Shown: positions 37,449 through 47,452, numbered from the stretch's first letter. The stretch: 64,000 bases of DNA from Acidobacteriaceae bacterium (GCA_028283625.1 JAPWKG010000012.1:1-64000), one strand, 5' to 3'. Numbers and translations: made by a program. Notes: generated from the sequence alone by a model not told the origin.

Positions 37449-37928
37449 ATGATGATCAAGCACCTCCATTCCGCTCTCCCCTGTTTCGCACTCCTCGCGA
37501 CGGCGTTCGCGCTGTCCGGCTGCAAGGCCAAGGAGATGGGGCAAAAATTTGCGGATCAACAAGCAAACAACATCGACACGACCTGGCTGATTGCCGCAAA
37601 CGCCTGCTGGCCCGACCTGGCACACCAGGGCTACAGCGTGGGCGACATTAAACGCTATCTCGGCGACCCGCTTCATCTTCGCGCTGCATTTGCGGGCTAC
37701 TCGTCGTTGACCGACACGCAGCTCGTCCAGATCGTATCCGCGCCGGTGCTTTCAGCTCCCGCGCCCGATACGAGCGTCTTCCACCAATCCCTCAACCCCG
37801 TGCTCACTCGATCGCAGGCACTTTCCGGCACCAGAGTCCGCGGAACAGTTCCGGCTGACAACAACGGCACTGCGCCTGATGACGCCTTATGCGCAGTCCA
37901 ATCCGGCGTTCCGGTTGGATTCAAATAG
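37449..37928 (+). CDS. Putative lipoprotein within the nuo operon
   Basis: A 159-residue protein with a lipoprotein signal peptide; the lipobox is ALSGC, with Cys at about residue 25. The mature part has two more cysteines (NACWPD, ALCAVQ) and no domain I recognise. It starts at ATG 37449 (or the next codon ATG 37452) and ends 16 bases before nuoG. It is unrelated in sequence to the two preceding genes but forms one insert with them between nuoF and nuoG. Confidence 0.75.
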   Translation: MMIKHLHSALPCFALLATAFALSGCKAKEMGQKFADQQANNIDTTWLIAANACWPDLAHQGYSVGDIKRYLGDPLHLRAAFAGYSSLTDTQLVQIVSAPVLSAPAPDTSVFHQSLNPVLTRSQALSGTRVRGTVPADNNGTAPDDALCAVQSGVPVGFK

Positions 37929-37944
37929 AAACAGGAAACCCTCT

Positions 37945-40329
37945 ATGGCCGATGTCAATTTCACCGTCGATGGCAAGAAGCTGACCGCCCCCGCAGGCAC
38001 ACTGCTGATTGATGCCTGCAAATCCGCAGGCATCGAAATTCCCGCTTTCTGCTATTACCCGGGCCTTTCCCTGCAAGCAGCCTGCCGCATGTGTGTGGTG
38101 CGCATCGAAAAGATGCCCAAGCTGCAGACCGCCTGCACCACGCCGGTAGCAGAGGGCATGAACGTCACCACAGAGACCCCTGAGATTGCGCAGGCCCGCA
38201 AAGCCACCCTGCAGCTTCTGCTCGGCAACCATCCGCTGGATTGCCCAGTGTGCGACGCCGGCGGCGAGTGCGAACTGCAGGACATGACCTTCAAGTACGG
38301 TGCGGCAGAAAGCTTCTACACCGAACCCAAAAACCATCGTGAAGAGCAGCAATGGTCCCCGGTTGTCTTCTTTGACCGCCCTCGCTGCATCCTCTGCTAT
38401 CGTTGCGTGCGTATGTGCGGCGAAGGTATGGATATCTTCGCCCTCGGAATTCAGAACCGGGGCTCTTCAGCCATCATCGCACCCAACGTCCCGGCGGACC
38501 TCTCTCCAGACCACCTGGCCCGCGTCGACTGCGAGCAATGCGGCATGTGCATCGATGCCTGCCCTGTAGGTGCCTTGACCAGTGGCACCTACCGTTACAA
38601 AACGCGCCCCTGGGAGATGAACCATGTTGCAACCGTCTGCACGCACTGCGGCGACGGCTGCAAAACAACACTCGGCGTCCGCTCCGTCAACGAAGGCTCC
38701 GAGATTGTGCGAGGCGACAACCGCGACAAAAGCGGCATGAACGGCGACTTCCTTTGCAACAAAGGGCGCTTCGCCTTCGACTTCGCGAATAACGAATCAC
38801 GGCTCACGCAACCGCTGCTGCGCAAGCATGGCGAACTCGTCCCGGTCAGCTGGGAAGAAGCACTCACCTATGCGGGCAGTAAGCTGCGCGAGTTGCGGGA
38901 TACCCAAGGTGCCCACTCGATCGGGGTCATCGGCTCCAACCGTACAACGAATGAAGAGAGCTACCTTCTACAAAAGTTTGCCCGCACGGTGATTGGGACG
39001 AATAATATCGACCACCATCGCACGGCCGATTACGTTACGCTCGCAGCCGCACTCCAGGGCTCTGAAGGCCGCTTCGCATCCCAGCACGACGTGCACAACG
39101 GATCGGCTGTCCTTTTGGTAGGTGGCGACCCGACCAACCAGGCACCCTTGACCGCCTGGAACCTCCGCTCCAACGTGCGCCTAAACAAAGCGAAGGTCTA
39201 CGTCGCTAATCACGAAGAGATCAAGCTGCGCCGTCAGTCCAAGGGCTTTCTTCCTGTCGCCGAGTTCGGCTATGGTGCGTTCGCGGCTTATCTCGCAGGG
39301 GACGACACGCAGGCTGCTGCAGCGTCGAACATTGCACAAGCCGATGAGCTCAGCGCCTTCCGCGAGAAAGTAAAAGCTGAAGAACACCTGATTGTTGTCG
39401 TCGGCAATGAGGTCCGCGGTGGAGAACTCGCCAAGCTGATCGAAGCTCTTCCTCAGGCAAAGTTCGCGCTCACCTCGGACTACGTGAACTCGCGCGGAGC
39501 CGCAGACATGGGAGTGCTTCCCGATATTCTCCCCGGCTATCAACCGCTCCAGGGCTCTCAGCTTGCTCAGGAGCTGAAGGCACCCTCCGAAGCCGGGCTG
39601 GATCTTTTAGCCATGCTCGACGGCGCCGCAAAGGGGACGCTTTCTGCGCTTTACGTAGTGGGCGCCAACCCGATCAAGCGCTTTGGAATCGATACGTCCG
39701 CGCTGACAAAAACCTTTCTCATCGTGCAGGATCTCTTCCTTACCGAAACCGCTGCGATCGCAGACGTGGTCTTCCCCGCAGCCACACTCTATGAGAAAGC
39801 CGGATCGGTCACGAACAGTTACGGGGATGTGCAACTGGTATCAAAGGCAGCGGATAAAGCCGGCACACGTTCCGATTTCGAACTCATCGTTCGTCTCGCG
39901 GACAAAATGGGCCACGAAGTAAAGTCTCTGGTCCCCTTTGGCAAAGGCCTGCGCGCCGATATGGGACAGACTCGTGGCGCTCAATCCGGTGAAGCGGACC
40001 GTCACGCGGTCTGGCTTGCGGCCAATAACCTTGAGCCCAAGCTCTCACCTTTCGATCCCTTCGCGATCCTGGACGAAATTCAACGCGTGGTTCCTGGCTA
40101 CGACAAGCTGCTTCGCCTGCAGCTGCTCTCCGCAAACGACCAGCACATTGCACCCGCCTCGCATGGGCTGGTGCAGATTTCCAGCGCCATTGCACGGAAG
40201 GACCTCGTGCTTCCTTCTTCTGACACGCTCTTCACCTCCGGAAGCCTCACGGCCTACTCGCCGATGCTGAACGATGTGCAGCGCCACCAGGCCCGCGAAG
40301 TGGCCGATCATCTCACGAACGCGGACTAA
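37945..40329 (+). CDS. nuoG: NADH-quinone oxidoreductase subunit G
   Basis: A 794-residue, 75-kDa-type iron-sulphur subunit. Ligand sets in order: 2Fe-2S (FCYYPGLSLQAACRMC then TAC), the 4Fe-4S with His (HPLDCPVCDAGGECELQ), two further 4Fe-4S sets (CILCYRCVRMC, CEQCGMCIDACP), and a CTHCGDGC plus later FLCNKG set that corresponds to the optional N7 cluster. A molybdopterin-oxidoreductase-like domain completes the protein. The ATG at 37945 gives the usual N-terminus; AGGA lies upstream. Confidence 0.95.
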   Translation: MADVNFTVDGKKLTAPAGTLLIDACKSAGIEIPAFCYYPGLSLQAACRMCVVRIEKMPKLQTACTTPVAEGMNVTTETPEIAQARKATLQLLLGNHPLDCPVCDAGGECELQDMTFKYGAAESFYTEPKNHREEQQWSPVVFFDRPRCILCYRCVRMCGEGMDIFALGIQNRGSSAIIAPNVPADLSPDHLARVDCEQCGMCIDACPVGALTSGTYRYKTRPWEMNHVATVCTHCGDGCKTTLGVRSVNEGSEIVRGDNRDKSGMNGDFLCNKGRFAFDFANNESRLTQPLLRKHGELVPVSWEEALTYAGSKLRELRDTQGAHSIGVIGSNRTTNEESYLLQKFARTVIGTNNIDHHRTADYVTLAAALQGSEGRFASQHDVHNGSAVLLVGGDPTNQAPLTAWNLRSNVRLNKAKVYVANHEEIKLRRQSKGFLPVAEFGYGAFAAYLAGDDTQAAAASNIAQADELSAFREKVKAEEHLIVVVGNEVRGGELAKLIEALPQAKFALTSDYVNSRGAADMGVLPDILPGYQPLQGSQLAQELKAPSEAGLDLLAMLDGAAKGTLSALYVVGANPIKRFGIDTSALTKTFLIVQDLFLTETAAIADVVFPAATLYEKAGSVTNSYGDVQLVSKAADKAGTRSDFELIVRLADKMGHEVKSLVPFGKGLRADMGQTRGAQSGEADRHAVWLAANNLEPKLSPFDPFAILDEIQRVVPGYDKLLRLQLLSANDQHIAPASHGLVQISSAIARKDLVLPSSDTLFTSGSLTAYSPMLNDVQRHQAREVADHLTNAD

Positions 40330-40334
40330 GGCTG

Positions 40335-41414
40335 ATGAATCCTCACACCCCATTCCTGATCTTTCTGCTCCTCTCGATCGCGAAGATCGTCGTGGTGCTG
40401 GTGATCACGCTGACTGCGGTAGCGTATACGGTGCTGCTCGAGCGCAAGGTTCTGGGCCGCATGCAGAATCGCTGGGGACCGTCACGCGTAGGTCCTTTCG
40501 GCCTGCTGCAACCTCTAGCCGACGGGATCAAACTCTTCCTGAAGGAAGATATTATGCCGCTATCGGTGGAGCGACCGCTCTTTATCCTTGCTCCGCTGAT
40601 CGCCTTGTCCTGCGCGCTCATGTCGATCGCCGTGGTTCCTTTCGGAAAGGCAACGCCGGTCACGATCAAGGGCGTCACGGTAGACATCGGCCAGATCGCG
40701 GACCTGAACATCGGCCTTCTGGTGATCCTTGGCATCACCTCGATCGGTGTTTACGGCATCGCGCTTTCCGGTTGGAGCTCGAACAATAAGTACTCCCTTT
40801 TCGGATCCTTACGCGCTTCAGCTCAGCTCATCAGCTACGAGCTTGCGCTCGGCCTCTCGTTGGTTGGAGTCGTATTGCGCGCCGGCTCTCTGCGCCTGCG
40901 CGATATCGTCGACTCGCAATCCGCGCACGGAGCACTGAGCTGGAATATTCTCGGCGGCTTCCAGATCGTAGCGTTCTTTGTGTACATGATGTCCGCGTAC
41001 GCAGAGACCAACCGCACTCCCTTCGATCTGCCAGAGGCCGAATCCGAGCTCGTTGCGGGCTATCACACCGAATATTCCTCGATGAAGTTCGCCATGTTTT
41101 TTATGGCTGAATACGCCAATATGATCACCGTCGCCTGCGTCGCGACTCTGCTCTTCCTGGGTGGCGCCAACTCGCCCTTCGGCCATCTGTTCGATCATGT
41201 TCTGAACAACGCCTTCTTCAACTTCCTCATTCCATGCCTGTGGTTTGTCGCGAAAGTCTTCAGCTTCATCCTGCTGTACATCTGGGTGCGGGCCACTCTG
41301 CCGCGCTTCCGCTACGACCAACTGATGGGGTTCGGCTGGAAGTTTCTGCTCCCCATCGCCATGCTCAACATCCTGGCCACTGCACTGGCGCTGGCTTTCC
41401 ACTCAACCGTTTAG
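40335..41414 (+). CDS. nuoH: NADH-quinone oxidoreductase subunit H
   Basis: A 359-residue membrane subunit linking the quinone site to the proton-pumping arm. Conserved stretches are ERKVLGRMQNRWGPSRVGPF, LADGIKLFLKED, and PFDLPEAESELVAGYHTEYS with the charged quinone-site loop. Eight or so membrane segments are visible. It begins six bases after nuoG. nuoI, which normally follows, is not present before nuoJ. Confidence 0.96.
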   Translation: MNPHTPFLIFLLLSIAKIVVVLVITLTAVAYTVLLERKVLGRMQNRWGPSRVGPFGLLQPLADGIKLFLKEDIMPLSVERPLFILAPLIALSCALMSIAVVPFGKATPVTIKGVTVDIGQIADLNIGLLVILGITSIGVYGIALSGWSSNNKYSLFGSLRASAQLISYELALGLSLVGVVLRAGSLRLRDIVDSQSAHGALSWNILGGFQIVAFFVYMMSAYAETNRTPFDLPEAESELVAGYHTEYSSMKFAMFFMAEYANMITVACVATLLFLGGANSPFGHLFDHVLNNAFFNFLIPCLWFVAKVFSFILLYIWVRATLPRFRYDQLMGFGWKFLLPIAMLNILATALALAFHSTV

Positions 41415-41457
41415 CATTCGCAACCCAACGCACAAGAAACGAGCAGCAAAGCTAACA

Positions 41458-41964
41458 ATGCAACTTGCCCTGTTCATCATTTTCGGACTGCTGGCCGTGC
41501 TGGGAGCGTTCAACCTGTTGGCCCAGAAGCACCCGATCAATTCGGCGTTATCGCTCATCGTAGTGATGATGTCCTTGGCGGTGCTCTACTTCTCGCTTGG
41601 CGCGGAGTTTCTGGCAGCTGCACAGGTGATCGTCTACTCAGGCGCCATTATGGTGCTGTTTGTCTTCGTCATCATGCTTTTGAATGCAGGCGAAGAAGAA
41701 CATACGGATGACTCCAAGGTTGCCTCTATCGTAGGATTTCCCGGCGCTGCCGCGGTGTTCTGCCTGCTCACGTTTGTCTTTCTGAAAGAAAAAGCCACGC
41801 TCGGCTTCTCGCACCTTGAATCTGCACTTGGTGGTGCTGTCTCGAACATCGTTGAGATCTCGCACGTACTCTTCACCAAGCTGCTTCTGCCGTTCGAGGT
41901 AACGTCGATCCTGGTTCTGGTCGCAATTCTGGGCGCCGTTGTACTGGCGCGGAAGGAGCTCTAA
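41458..41964 (+). CDS. nuoJ: NADH-quinone oxidoreductase subunit J
   Basis: A 168-residue membrane subunit with five membrane segments. [16 protein letters not shown] text (here [20 protein letters not shown]) and [21 protein letters not shown] are typical. It starts 43 bases after nuoH, a gap far too short to hold nuoI, and overlaps nuoK by one base. Confidence 0.95.
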   Translation: MQLALFIIFGLLAVLGAFNLLAQKHPINSALSLIVVMMSLAVLYFSLGAEFLAAAQVIVYSGAIMVLFVFVIMLLNAGEEEHTDDSKVASIVGFPGAAAVFCLLTFVFLKEKATLGFSHLESALGGAVSNIVEISHVLFTKLLLPFEVTSILVLVAILGAVVLARKEL

Positions 41965-42266
41965 TGGTCCCGATCTCCTACTACCTGATTCTTGCGGCCA
42001 TTCTGTTTTGCGTAGGCATTGCGGCCTTTCTCATCAAGCGCAATGTCATCACCGTCTTTATGTCGATCGAACTCATGCTCAACGCAGTCAATCTAACCTT
42101 TGTCGCCTTCAGCCACAGGTGGCATCAGATTTCCGGTCAGATCTTCGTCTTCTTTGTGATGGTGGTCGCAGCAGCAGAAGCTGCCGTTGGTCTAGCTATC
42201 ATTATCGCGCTGTTCCGCGCACGCCAAACCCTCAACATTGATCAGGTTGACCTGATGAAGAACTAG
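41964..42266 (+). CDS. nuoK: NADH-quinone oxidoreductase subunit K
   Basis: A 100-residue subunit with three membrane segments and the conserved Glu of the antiporter-like path in [17 protein letters not shown]; the second conserved Glu is in [17 protein letters not shown]. It is coupled to nuoJ by a TAATG junction. Confidence 0.96.
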   Translation: MVPISYYLILAAILFCVGIAAFLIKRNVITVFMSIELMLNAVNLTFVAFSHRWHQISGQIFVFFVMVVAAAEAAVGLAIIIALFRARQTLNIDQVDLMKN

Positions 42267-42287
42267 TACGAGCCTTCGCTGACGCAC

Positions 42288-44252
42288 ATGAATCCGAATC
42301 TGCTTTGGTACATTCCGCTCTTGCCCTTTGCCGGCTTCCTGCTCAACGGAACGCTCGGACGTAAGCTTTCGCGTGCAGGCGTTGTTGCCATCGCGCTTCT
42401 GTTCACCGCTATCCCGGCGCTGATCGTGGCCAGGTTATGGATATTCCTCGGTGCAGCAGGCGCTCCGCTCAAGCTCTCCATTGCCAGTCAACCCTGGATT
42501 GCGGTCTCGAACTTCCAGGTAAACTTCGCCTTCTCGGTCGATCACCTTACTTTGGTGATGCTCAGCATCATTACCGGTATTGGCTTCCTGATCCATCTGT
42601 ACTCGGCAGGCTACATGGCACATGAAGAAGGTTTTTGGCGCTTCTTCGCGTACCTGAATCTGTTCATGTTCTTCATGCTGGTGCTGGTGCTGAGCTCTAA
42701 CTTCCTTCTGCTCTTCGTGGGCTGGGAAGGTGTCGGACTTGCCTCCTACCTGCTTATCGGCTTTTATTTCACCAAAGACTCCGCTGCGAAAGCCGGCAAA
42801 AAAGCCTTCATCGTCAACCGTATCGGTGACTTCGGTTTTCTGCTCGCGATGTTTCTGATCATGCAGCACTTCGGCAGTCTGAACTTTGAGCAGGTCTTTG
42901 CAGGGGTTGAAGCCATGCCCGGCATGACAGGCGGCCTCTTCACCGCTATCTGCCTGCTGCTGGTGCTCGGAGCTACAGGAAAGTCCGCACAGATTCCTCT
43001 CTACGTTTGGCTCCCGGATGCGATGGAAGGCCCTACACCGGTCTCCGCACTGATCCACGCCGCAACAATGGTTACAGCAGGCATCTATATGGTCTCTCGT
43101 TGCCACCTGCTTTTCGATCGCTCCCCGGTTTCTCTCACCGTAGTTGCCCTCCTCGGCGCAGCTACCGCCCTGATGGCTGCGACGATCGGTCTCGTTCAAC
43201 ACGACATTAAGCGTGTCCTGGCGTACTCGACCGTCTCACAGCTCGGCTACATGTTTCTGGCCTGCGGTGTGGGAGCGTACTCGGCGGGCATCTTCCACCT
43301 CATGACGCATGCATTCTTCAAGGCCCTCCTCTTTCTTGGCGCGGGCTCGGTCATACATGCCATGGGTGGCGAACAGGATATGCGCGTCATGGGCGGTCTT
43401 CGCAAAAAGATTCCCGTCACCTTCTACACCATGAGCGCAGGCGTCTTTGCGATTGCTGGTTTCCCCCTGCTCTCCGGCTTCTTCTCGAAAGACGAGATCC
43501 TCTATCAGGCGTTTGTCTCACCGTCGCCTGTAGGCAAGCTTGTCTGGGTTGTTGGCGTACTGACCGCACTGTTGACTTCGTTTTACATGTTCCGGCTCTG
43601 GTTCAAAACTTTCTTTGGCACCCCTCGCTTCGACGAGCATTCCGCTGGTGGTCATGACGCTCACCAAGCACACGGCGTTCATGAGTCCCCTGCCGTCATG
43701 ACCGTGCCGCTCATGATCCTGGCGGTGCTTTCCGTCATTGGCGGCATCGTCGGCGTCCCCACAGCCTTCGGCGGCCACAATGAGTTCGAGCACTTCCTTG
43801 CTCCGGTCTTTGAAACACCCGGTGTCGCGACTGCGACTCCCGGCTCTGCTTCAACCGCCTTTGCTCTCACCAGCATCGCCGTACTGATGTTCTGCATCGG
43901 TCTGCTGGCAGCCTGGTGGATGTATCTAAAGAAACCTGGCACAGCGGCCGCGCTGGCAAAAAGCGCAAAGCCACTCTACTCCCTGCTGGAGCACAAGTAC
44001 TGGGTCGATGAGTTCTACACCTTCCTCTTTGTTACACCGTTGCAGATGTTCGCACGCATGTTTCTGGGAGGCATCGTCGAAGGCGGCCTGGTTCAGGGCA
44101 TTCCAGCTGCTGGCGCCGGTGCGACACGCGGTCTTGGTGCCCTGGTGCGCCGCATGCAGTCAGGCAACATCCGTTCTTACGCAGGCTGGCTCGCGATAGG
44201 AGCAGCTGTTGTGCTCCTTGTCGCAGTGTTCACGAAAGGAGGACTACGTTAG
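42288..44252 (+). CDS. nuoL: NADH-quinone oxidoreductase subunit L
   Basis: A 654-residue antiporter-like proton-pumping subunit. FVGWEGVGLASYLLIGFY carries the conserved Glu, and the region DAMEGPTPVSALIHAATMVT plus LAYSTVSQLGYMFLACG are Mrp-type signatures. A His-rich loop (SAGGHDAHQAHGVH) lies near residue 460. The C-terminal lateral helix region is present. Its stop touches the nuoM ATG. Confidence 0.96.
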   Translation: MNPNLLWYIPLLPFAGFLLNGTLGRKLSRAGVVAIALLFTAIPALIVARLWIFLGAAGAPLKLSIASQPWIAVSNFQVNFAFSVDHLTLVMLSIITGIGFLIHLYSAGYMAHEEGFWRFFAYLNLFMFFMLVLVLSSNFLLLFVGWEGVGLASYLLIGFYFTKDSAAKAGKKAFIVNRIGDFGFLLAMFLIMQHFGSLNFEQVFAGVEAMPGMTGGLFTAICLLLVLGATGKSAQIPLYVWLPDAMEGPTPVSALIHAATMVTAGIYMVSRCHLLFDRSPVSLTVVALLGAATALMAATIGLVQHDIKRVLAYSTVSQLGYMFLACGVGAYSAGIFHLMTHAFFKALLFLGAGSVIHAMGGEQDMRVMGGLRKKIPVTFYTMSAGVFAIAGFPLLSGFFSKDEILYQAFVSPSPVGKLVWVVGVLTALLTSFYMFRLWFKTFFGTPRFDEHSAGGHDAHQAHGVHESPAVMTVPLMILAVLSVIGGIVGVPTAFGGHNEFEHFLAPVFETPGVATATPGSASTAFALTSIAVLMFCIGLLAAWWMYLKKPGTAAALAKSAKPLYSLLEHKYWVDEFYTFLFVTPLQMFARMFLGGIVEGGLVQGIPAAGAGATRGLGALVRRMQSGNIRSYAGWLAIGAAVVLLVAVFTKGGLR

Positions 44253-45848
44253 ATGGAGAGCATCAATCACTGGATCCTGACGATCATCCTCCTCACGCCT
44301 CTCGCCGGTGCGATCCTTCTCTCACTGCTTCCAGAGCGTGACGGCAGTAAACTGCATGCAGTCAGCGCACTCGCCATCACGCTGCTCACGTTTCTTTTTA
44401 CGCTGCACCTGCCATCCCATTACAACTACGCAGCGTCCGGTTTTCAGTTCGAACAGAATGTCAGCTGGATCGCCTCCCCCTCGATCCGTTATCACTTGGG
44501 CGTTGATGGCCTATCGGTCTGGCTCATCGTTCTCGCAGGCATCCTCGCCCCCATCGGCGTCCTCACCTCCTGGAACACGATCAAGTCGCGCAGCAAGCTC
44601 TTCTACACACTCTTTCTGTTACAACAGGTCGCGATGCTCGGCATCTTCGTCGCACTGGATCTCTTCCTTTACTACGGCTTCTGGGAGCTTTCCCTCGTAC
44701 CGATGGCGTTGCTGATCGCAACCTTTGGCCGCACAGAAAATCGCCGCAAAGCAGCCATCAAGTTTTTTCTCTTCGCGTTCATCCCGTCGGCATTACTGCT
44801 TGTCGGCATGATTTGGCTATACAACCGCACAGGAACCTTCGACCTTCCGGTACTCACGCAGCTCGCGGCGCAGCATGCTATCAGCCCAAGCGCTCATGCC
44901 CTCTGGTGGTGCGCCCTGGCTTTTCTTGTAGCCTTCGCGGTCAAGGTCCCCATTTTCCCATTGCACGGCTGGCTTTCTGATGCCGTTCAAGAAGCACCCA
45001 CCGCGGCCGTCATGGTGTTGGCAGGCAAGCTCGGGCTCTACTCGATCCTTCGTTTCTCGTTCGGCATTTTTCCTGACCAATCTCACGCCATCGCCCCCCT
45101 CCTGATCGCCCTTGGAGCCATCGGCATTGTCTACGGTGCCCTGTTGGCACTGGTCCAGACAGATCTAAAAAAGCTTGCCGCATTCTCCACACTCTCGCAC
45201 GTAAGCTTTATCGTGCTCGGAGCCTTCAGCTTTACAGTGCTCAGCCTGAACGGCAGCGTCTACCAAATCCTCAACGAGTCCTTGATCGGAGCAGCGCTGT
45301 TCACGCTCCTTGGTCTTCTTTATGAGCGATACGGGACCTACGATATGCGTGACTACGGCGGTTTAGCCACCAAGCATCCCTGGATGGTGACGATGTTCGT
45401 CATCATGTCCCTGGCTGCCGCAGGCCTGCCTCTCATGAACGGCTTCGTAGGAGAATTCCTCATCCTCTCCGGCACGATGCACTCTCTGGTCGACCACCAT
45501 ATTCTCTGGTGCATCCTCGGTACCACAGGCGTCATCTTCGGCGCAGCCTACATGCTGACCATGATTCAACGCATCTTTTACGGCAGCCTTGGGCGACGCT
45601 CGACCGAAGTCGCGGGATGGGATCTGACCAGCCGTGAACATCTTGAACTTTGGCCCCTGGCACTGCTCTTTCTCATAATGGGCGTAGCCTCTCCATACTG
45701 GATGAAGGCGATTGACACCTACGCGACACAGACCATGCACCAGCCACAGAAGCTGTTCTCTTCCGACACCAAGCAGATGGAAACAACAACGTACAGCTCC
45801 TCGGTGCCCGTCAAAATGCCCGTAGCCGCTTCTGAGGAGGTTCGCTAA
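44253..45848 (+). CDS. nuoM: NADH-quinone oxidoreductase subunit M
   Basis: A 531-residue antiporter-like subunit. Signatures include YYGFWELSLVPMALLIATFG with the proton-path Glu, KVPIFPLHGWLSDAVQEAPT, and KKLAAFSTLSHVSFIVLGAF. About 14 membrane segments are visible, followed by a polar C-terminal tail. It overlaps nuoN by one base. Confidence 0.96.
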   Translation: MESINHWILTIILLTPLAGAILLSLLPERDGSKLHAVSALAITLLTFLFTLHLPSHYNYAASGFQFEQNVSWIASPSIRYHLGVDGLSVWLIVLAGILAPIGVLTSWNTIKSRSKLFYTLFLLQQVAMLGIFVALDLFLYYGFWELSLVPMALLIATFGRTENRRKAAIKFFLFAFIPSALLLVGMIWLYNRTGTFDLPVLTQLAAQHAISPSAHALWWCALAFLVAFAVKVPIFPLHGWLSDAVQEAPTAAVMVLAGKLGLYSILRFSFGIFPDQSHAIAPLLIALGAIGIVYGALLALVQTDLKKLAAFSTLSHVSFIVLGAFSFTVLSLNGSVYQILNESLIGAALFTLLGLLYERYGTYDMRDYGGLATKHPWMVTMFVIMSLAAAGLPLMNGFVGEFLILSGTMHSLVDHHILWCILGTTGVIFGAAYMLTMIQRIFYGSLGRRSTEVAGWDLTSREHLELWPLALLFLIMGVASPYWMKAIDTYATQTMHQPQKLFSSDTKQMETTTYSSSVPVKMPVAASEEVR

Positions 45849-47341
45849 TGTCTCCTAACCTCTTCGCTCTTCTTCCGGAAATTGTGTTGACGATCGCAGG
45901 CGTTCTCGTCATGGTTGCCGAACCGCTACTCCCTGCACAGAGCAGTCGCAAGCCCTTAGGTTGGTTGGCGATCCTGGGTACGGCGTTGTCCGCTGTCGCG
46001 GCCTTCATCCAGCATCGTGCGGTCGATGCCGCCGGGGCCCCGATGATGGGTTTTTACAGAACGATACAGATCGACAACCTCTCGGTCTTCTTTCATCTGT
46101 TGATCGCCTCGATCGTGCTCGTCGTCCTGCTTGCTTCACTCGACTACTTTGAAGGGCCGGTCTCGCACGCCGGCGAATACTACGCTCTGCTCTGCTTCGG
46201 AGCCACCGGCATGATGCTCATGTCCTGCTCGGTCGAGCTACTGATGGTCTTCATCGGTCTTGAGATCTCGTCCATCTCAACCTATATTCTCGCGGGCTTC
46301 CGGAAGGGACAGGCTACCGCCTCCGAGTCCGCACTCAAGTACTTCCTGCTTGGCTCCTTCGCAACGGCCTTCACACTCTATGGCATCGCACTCGCGTTCG
46401 GTGCAACCGGATCGACATCCATCGCGGTGCTGGCTACGATGCTGCACTCCTCAAACACGCCTCTCATCGCTCGCCTCGCAGTTGCGATGATGCTGATCGG
46501 TATGGGCTTCAAGGTCTCCGCGGCTCCTTTCCACGTGTGGACCCCGGATGTCTACCAGGGTGCGCCTTCCCCAGTAGTAGCCATGATGTCTACAGCTCCC
46601 AAGGCGGCCGTGTATGCGGTACTCCTCCGTCTGCTCTTCAACGGTGCACCGCAGCTGCGCGGAGAGTGGCTCGTTCTGATTCAGTTCTTCGCCGTGCTCT
46701 CCATGTTCATCGGCAATCTGGGCGCCCTGCTCCAGAAGGACGTCAAACGTATGCTGGCCTACTCCTCCATCGCCCATGCAGGTTACCTGCTGACAGCGTT
46801 TGCCAGCTTCCAACAGGACGCCGTCGCAGCGGCCTGCTTCTACACCGCAGCCTATGCCTCCATGAACGTCGGCGCATTTCTCGTCCTGACACAGCTAACC
46901 GGCTATAACGAGAATCTTCGTACCCTTAACGACTACACCGGTGTTGCCCGGAAGCGACCTCTTCTGTCCGCCCTACTAGGTTTTTTCCTTCTGTCGATGA
47001 TCGGCATTCCATTCACCGCAGGCTTTTTCGCAAAGTTTTACGCCTTCTCCGCGGCGCTGCGCGGAGGATTTTCCTGGCTGGTGATCCTCGGCCTGCTGAA
47101 CTCAGGTTTTGCCTGCTTCTACTATCTCCGCCTCCTCATCGCTCTCTATTCCTCACCAGCCAGCGAAATAGCGGAGCCTTCCAGCACCCGGCCAAGCATT
47201 GCAGCGACACTCGCTCTTGCGGCGTGCGCTCTGGCCACCGTAGGCCTGGGCATCATGCCCGGTCGCCTTCTGCACCTACTGCAACGCTCCGCCCCGATCA
47301 CGCTGCAGGAACAGCCCGGAAACAGCGCGTCCCTTCAATAA
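45848..47341 (+). CDS. nuoN: NADH-quinone oxidoreductase subunit N
   Basis: A 497-residue antiporter-like subunit, last gene of the operon. LMVFIGLEISSISTYILAGF carries the conserved Glu, and FKVSAAPFHVWTPDVYQGAP and KRMLAYSSIAHAGYLLTAF are family motifs. A strong terminator follows 14 bases after the stop. Confidence 0.96.
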   Translation: MSPNLFALLPEIVLTIAGVLVMVAEPLLPAQSSRKPLGWLAILGTALSAVAAFIQHRAVDAAGAPMMGFYRTIQIDNLSVFFHLLIASIVLVVLLASLDYFEGPVSHAGEYYALLCFGATGMMLMSCSVELLMVFIGLEISSISTYILAGFRKGQATASESALKYFLLGSFATAFTLYGIALAFGATGSTSIAVLATMLHSSNTPLIARLAVAMMLIGMGFKVSAAPFHVWTPDVYQGAPSPVVAMMSTAPKAAVYAVLLRLLFNGAPQLRGEWLVLIQFFAVLSMFIGNLGALLQKDVKRMLAYSSIAHAGYLLTAFASFQQDAVAAACFYTAAYASMNVGAFLVLTQLTGYNENLRTLNDYTGVARKRPLLSALLGFFLLSMIGIPFTAGFFAKFYAFSAALRGGFSWLVILGLLNSGFACFYYLRLLIALYSSPASEIAEPSSTRPSIAATLALAACALATVGLGIMPGRLLHLLQRSAPITLQEQPGNSASLQ

Positions 47342-47354
47342 ACCGTCTCCAAGC

Positions 47355-47392
47355 AAAGAAGAAGGCGCGACTCAGATCGCGCCTTCTTCTTT
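47355..47392 (+). terminator. Intrinsic terminator of the nuo operon
   Basis: A perfect 16-bp stem (47355-47370 with 47377-47392), six-base loop, is followed by further T residues. It lies just after nuoN. Confidence 0.9.
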
Positions 47393-47422
47393 TGCTTTAC
47401 CGGGCATACTTCCTGCAAAACA

Positions 47423-47452
47423 ACAATGCCCCCGCCGAAGCGGGAGCATTGT
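47423..47452 (-). terminator. Intrinsic terminator of the atp genes, UUCG-capped
   Basis: On the minus strand a 13-bp stem (47440-47452 with 47423-47435, one G-U pair) is closed by a UUCG tetraloop and followed by a T-rich tail (TTGTTTTG). It lies about 30 bases after the atpE stop. This indicates that the atp transcript ends here without F1 genes. Confidence 0.85.

Noticed and set aside
37879..37944. Upstream extension of nuoG starting inside the lipoprotein gene
   Set aside because: The added 22 residues do not resemble the NuoG N-terminus; ATG 37945 gives the usual start with an AGGA site upstream.
42241..42256. Palindrome ATCAGGT-TG-ACCTGAT near the end of nuoK
   Set aside because: It sits wholly inside the nuoK coding frame in mid-operon, and no promoter is adjacent; probably chance.
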